Part shown: positions 14,291-16,018 of the stretch, piece after piece
Numbering within the stretch: the first letter of the stretch is position 1
Layout: each line of letters starts with the position of its first letter
From: Candidatus Bathyarchaeota archaeon
GTDB lineage: Archaea > Thermoproteota > Bathyarchaeia > Bathyarchaeales > Bathycorpusculaceae
NCBI GenBank assembly: GCA_030673805.1
Contig: DAOVIH010000020.1
Coordinates: 1 to 16,018 of the forward strand
DNA length: 16,018 bases
Direction of reading: 5' to 3'
Translations under genes and position numbers: made by a program
Notes under the pieces: model-generated
Database searches by the model: none
Told to the model about the DNA's origin: nothing
The model's input: only the letters and a program-made list of their open reading frames with translations

Positions 14291-14299
14291 TTGATATAC
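14291..14299 (-). promoter_or_regulatory. TATA-like box of the proteasome beta gene
   Basis: Minus-strand GTATATCAA is centred 24 nt before TTG 14272 and 45 nt before ATG 14251. Confidence 0.4.
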
Positions 14300-14311
14300 A
14301 CAAGACCAATT

Positions 14312-14323
14312 ATTAAGCTTAAT
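14312..14323. promoter_or_regulatory. 12-bp palindrome in divergent psmB/ogt region
   Basis: ATTAAGCTTAAT is a perfect palindrome upstream of both divergent genes. It is A/T-rich and may simply be promoter sequence; part of it (CTTAAT) could serve as a TATA-like element for the plus-strand gene. Confidence 0.25.
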
Positions 14324-14427
14324 TATGCTTTCCTGAAATGGAAAAACCCATTTTAGGTGCTGCCAACAGTACATATAGTACGGCTGTCGCAAGCCAAATT
14401 CAGTGGCCATTACGTCTTAGGAGGGGT

Positions 14428-15024
14428 TTGCCTACGATATTCCTTTACATCAAGAAAATTGGTGAATTATGGTTTGGAACTGCCCTTGATGGCAGAAGAG
14501 TTTTTGGCACATCATTTGCGGGTGACCAGAATGAAACTCTTGAAAGTTTGCTTCGAGGATTGCCACCAGATCTTTCCTTTGATTATTCTTCACAATCTTC
14601 GTCTTTCTCCGAAGAAGTATTTTCTGTAATTAACAAGATCTGCTCTGGCGAAAGTGTCTCTCAAGATTTTTCTTTGGCTTTTGAGTATTTTTCGGATTAC
14701 GTACAAAAAGTACTCTATGCAACATCTTTGATTCCGGTAGGCTATGTAACTTCCTACGGTTCGGTTGCGAATGCAGTTGGAGGTAGCGCAAGAGCAGTTG
14801 GAAAAGTAATGTCAAAAAACCCCTTTCCCCCTATTGTACCTTGTCATCGGGTGGTAAAATCTGATTTTACTCTTGGGGGTTATGGTGGAGGGTTAGCAGT
14901 GAAGATTGAATTTTTGATTCGCGAAAAACGTAGTTTTAACTCTTCTCGAGAGATTTTTTTTAACGATAAAGTACTAGCGGTTTTCCCAGTTGAGTATGTT
15001 TTAAGGAAACTTGGGATAGAATAG
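14428..15024 (+). CDS. ogt: O6-alkylguanine-DNA alkyltransferase (MGMT/Ogt)
   Basis: Suicidal DNA repair protein that takes the alkyl group from O6-alkylguanine onto a cysteine; 198 aa from TTG 14428. The C-terminal domain has the winged-helix segment GYVTSYGSVANAVGGSARAVG (with its arginine finger), KNPFPPIVPCHRVV with acceptor Cys139, and LGGYGGG. About 35 residues extend past the usual end (IREK), finishing FPVEYVLRKLGIE. The start is uncertain. AGGAGGGG lies just before TTG 14428 (3 nt spacing from GGAGG), and the recognisable domain starts two residues later; ATG 14338 would add 30 unusual residues and overlap promoter sequence. A short T5 run follows the stop. Confidence 0.9.
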   Translation: MPTIFLYIKKIGELWFGTALDGRRVFGTSFAGDQNETLESLLRGLPPDLSFDYSSQSSSFSEEVFSVINKICSGESVSQDFSLAFEYFSDYVQKVLYATSLIPVGYVTSYGSVANAVGGSARAVGKVMSKNPFPPIVPCHRVVKSDFTLGGYGGGLAVKIEFLIREKRSFNSSREIFFNDKVLAVFPVEYVLRKLGIE

Positions 15025-15092
15025 CTGTTTTTACATTGGTTCTCATAATTGTAGACACAAAAAAGGAAAATCACAAATCATAAAAGTCAGAT

Positions 15093-15101
15093 ACAATTAT
15101 C
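15093..15101 (+). promoter_or_regulatory. Possible TATA-like box of nadM
   Basis: ACAATTATC is centred 25 nt before ATG 15122; a second A/T-rich element lies near 15076-15086. Weak consensus. Confidence 0.25.
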
Positions 15102-15121
15102 CTCAATGCGGGAAATCACTT

Positions 15122-15646
15122 ATGACTATGAGAGGTCTGTACATTGGTAGATTTCAACCTTTTCACCTAGGTCATCTAGATGCAATAAAAGACGTTTTGA
15201 AAGAAGTTGAAGAGCTTGTAATCGTTATAGGTAGCGCACAGTATAGTCATAATGCGCTGAATCCTTTTACAGCTGGCGAAAGGCTAATTATGGTTCGTCA
15301 GGCTTTGAGAGAAGCAAAAATTGACACTTCTCAAGTTTGGATTGTTCCGGTGCCCGATGTACATTTGCACATGCTGTGGGTTTCTGCCTTGGAAGGGTAC
15401 ACTCCGCCTTTTGATGTTGTCTATTCCAACGAACCCCTAACACGTAGACTCTTCATTGAAGCTGGATACAAAGTGGAATCTATACCGCTATTCAAAAGGA
15501 AGCTCTACTCATCAACACTGATTAGAGAAAGAATGTTGAAAGACGAAAGTTGGAAAACGTTGGTTCCAAGAAGTGTTGCAGATCTAGTGGACGAAATTGA
15601 CGGGGTGAACAGGCTACGGGACCTAACAAAAACCGATACCGCCTAA
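15122..15646 (+). CDS. nadM: Nicotinamide-nucleotide adenylyltransferase NadM
   Basis: Archaeal-type NMN adenylyltransferase, 174 aa, making NAD(+) from NMN and ATP (also acts on NaMN in relatives). Nucleotidyltransferase motifs: GRFQPFHLGH (9-18) with the HxGH signature at 15-18; GSAQYSHNALNPFTAGER, typical of the archaeal enzymes; and SSTLIRERM (130-138), equivalent to the ISSTxIR ATP site. ATG 15122 and ATG 15128 are both possible; the second gives MRGLYIGRFQ, as in many orthologs. It stands between ogt and convergent truD, and with nadC gives two NAD-synthesis genes in this window. Confidence 0.95.
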   Translation: MTMRGLYIGRFQPFHLGHLDAIKDVLKEVEELVIVIGSAQYSHNALNPFTAGERLIMVRQALREAKIDTSQVWIVPVPDVHLHMLWVSALEGYTPPFDVVYSNEPLTRRLFIEAGYKVESIPLFKRKLYSSTLIRERMLKDESWKTLVPRSVADLVDEIDGVNRLRDLTKTDTA

Positions 15647-15669
15647 CAAAACCAAAGTAGTCTTCTCAT

Positions 15670-15688
15670 AATTCTATTATCAAGAATT
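15670..15688. terminator. Hairpin between convergent nadM and truD
   Basis: AATTCT and AGAATT form a perfect 6-bp stem with a 7-nt loop in the 43-nt gap between the two stop codons. It could act in both directions, but no long T tract follows. Confidence 0.3.
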
Positions 15689-15689
15689 G

Positions 15690-16018
15690 TTAGAATCCAG
15701 CTTTTATTGGATTAGCCGGCTTAATTATTTCTCTTAGAATCACCGTTGCGTAGGACCCACGCAAGAGCGTGAAGCTCAGCTCTGCCTGTCTCTGTCCCCG
15801 TCTATCTGTGTTTTCGTCAATTCTATCTACGGCAATTTCTATAGCGGGCGTAATGATTGATCTAAGTTCACCTCTAGCACTTATTTCAGGAAGGGCTTCT
15901 ATTTTGAAATCTTCAGGTTTAACCTTTTCATTCTCTAAAATCTGTCTTTCTATTTCTCCCATTTATCCATGAGAAGGTTTTTGCCTACTGCCAATGAGAG
16001 GCAAAGCAATTCGCATTC
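15690..16018 (-). pseudogene. truD: tRNA pseudouridine synthase TruD, C-terminal part, interrupted by TAA
   Basis: The last ~108 codons of a TruD-family tRNA pseudouridine synthase enter from the right edge. One frame reads RIALPLIGSRQKPSHG, then TAA (15965-15963), then MGEIERQILENEKVKPEDFK. It continues through PEISARGELRSI and the family C-terminus FTLLRGSYATVILREIIKP. Both sides of the stop fit TruD (LPLxG loop before, ILExE and RG-R blocks after), so the TAA lies inside the gene, in a surface loop. TAA is used as an ordinary stop elsewhere in the window. The ATG just after it could restart a 90-aa piece lacking the catalytic domain. It may be a true nonsense mutation or a single-base sequence error; the upstream catalytic region is outside the window. 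Confidence 0.65.

Noticed and set aside
14251..14410. Extended N-terminus of the proteasome beta gene up to 14410
   Set aside because: The extra 53 residues do not resemble a propeptide and would cover the likely psmB promoter and overlap the divergent gene region.
15963..15965. Recoding of TAA (selenocysteine or pyrrolysine) in truD
   Set aside because: Selenocysteine uses TGA and pyrrolysine TAG; TAA ends other genes here normally, and TruD has no known recoded residue.
1..16018. CRISPR array, insertion sequence or prophage
   Set aside because: No regularly spaced repeats, transposase, integrase or phage-like genes were seen; gene content is mostly conserved archaeal core.

Overview
The window looks like archaeal chromosome. 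Marker genes include the KEOPS subunits Kae1 and Bud32, a proteasome beta subunit, an AMMECR1 protein, archaeal-type NMN adenylyltransferase, a TruD pseudouridine synthase and an RPC34-like RNA polymerase III-type protein. TATA-like boxes lie about 24-28 nt upstream of several start codons, which suggests many leaderless mRNAs, and TTG starts are common. RPC34-like proteins are known from Crenarchaeota and Thaumarchaeota. With a proteasome beta subunit lacking its catalytic Thr1, this points to a TACK-type archaeon (Bathyarchaeia-like is my guess; the lineage is inferred, not shown).

Left part (1-5822): two adjacent but unrelated PadR-regulated export cassettes. In the first, a PadR regulator (minus strand) is divergent from a DrrA-like ATPase and an ABC-2 permease. 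The shared intergenic region carries a perfect 8-bp-arm inverted repeat over the promoters. In the second, PadR, a LolD/MacB-type ATPase and a MacB/FtsX-type permease form a tight operon with a 1-nt gap and a 4-nt overlap. It is preceded by a strong TATA box and nested palindromes at the expected transcription start. Both look like self-regulated efflux or envelope-stress modules.

Middle (5823-10709): a stem-switching hairpin region with a strong but unused Shine-Dalgarno-like sequence precedes a small carboxymuconolactone decarboxylase/AhpD-like protein. Then comes a minus-strand operon kae1-bud32-rdgB with overlapping genes (tRNA t6A synthesis plus nucleotide-pool cleaning). Divergent from it are an RPC34-like winged-helix Fe-S protein and an overlapping RlmE/FtsJ 2'-O-methyltransferase, ending in a good hairpin/T-tract terminator, then a SpoIIM-family membrane protein.

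Right part (10728-16018): nadC (minus) divergent from a MurG/MJ1255-like glycosyltransferase; AMMECR1 and the proteasome beta subunit in tandem on minus; a divergent O6-alkylguanine-DNA alkyltransferase; nadM; and the C-terminal part of truD entering from the right edge and broken by an in-frame TAA.

Most of the window is core information-processing and cofactor metabolism. I saw no CRISPR array, insertion sequence, tRNA or rRNA gene. The points most worth a second look are the Thr1-to-Ala beta subunit, the TruD nonsense codon, the RPC34-like protein, the two PadR operator candidates and the alternative hairpins at 5925-5953.
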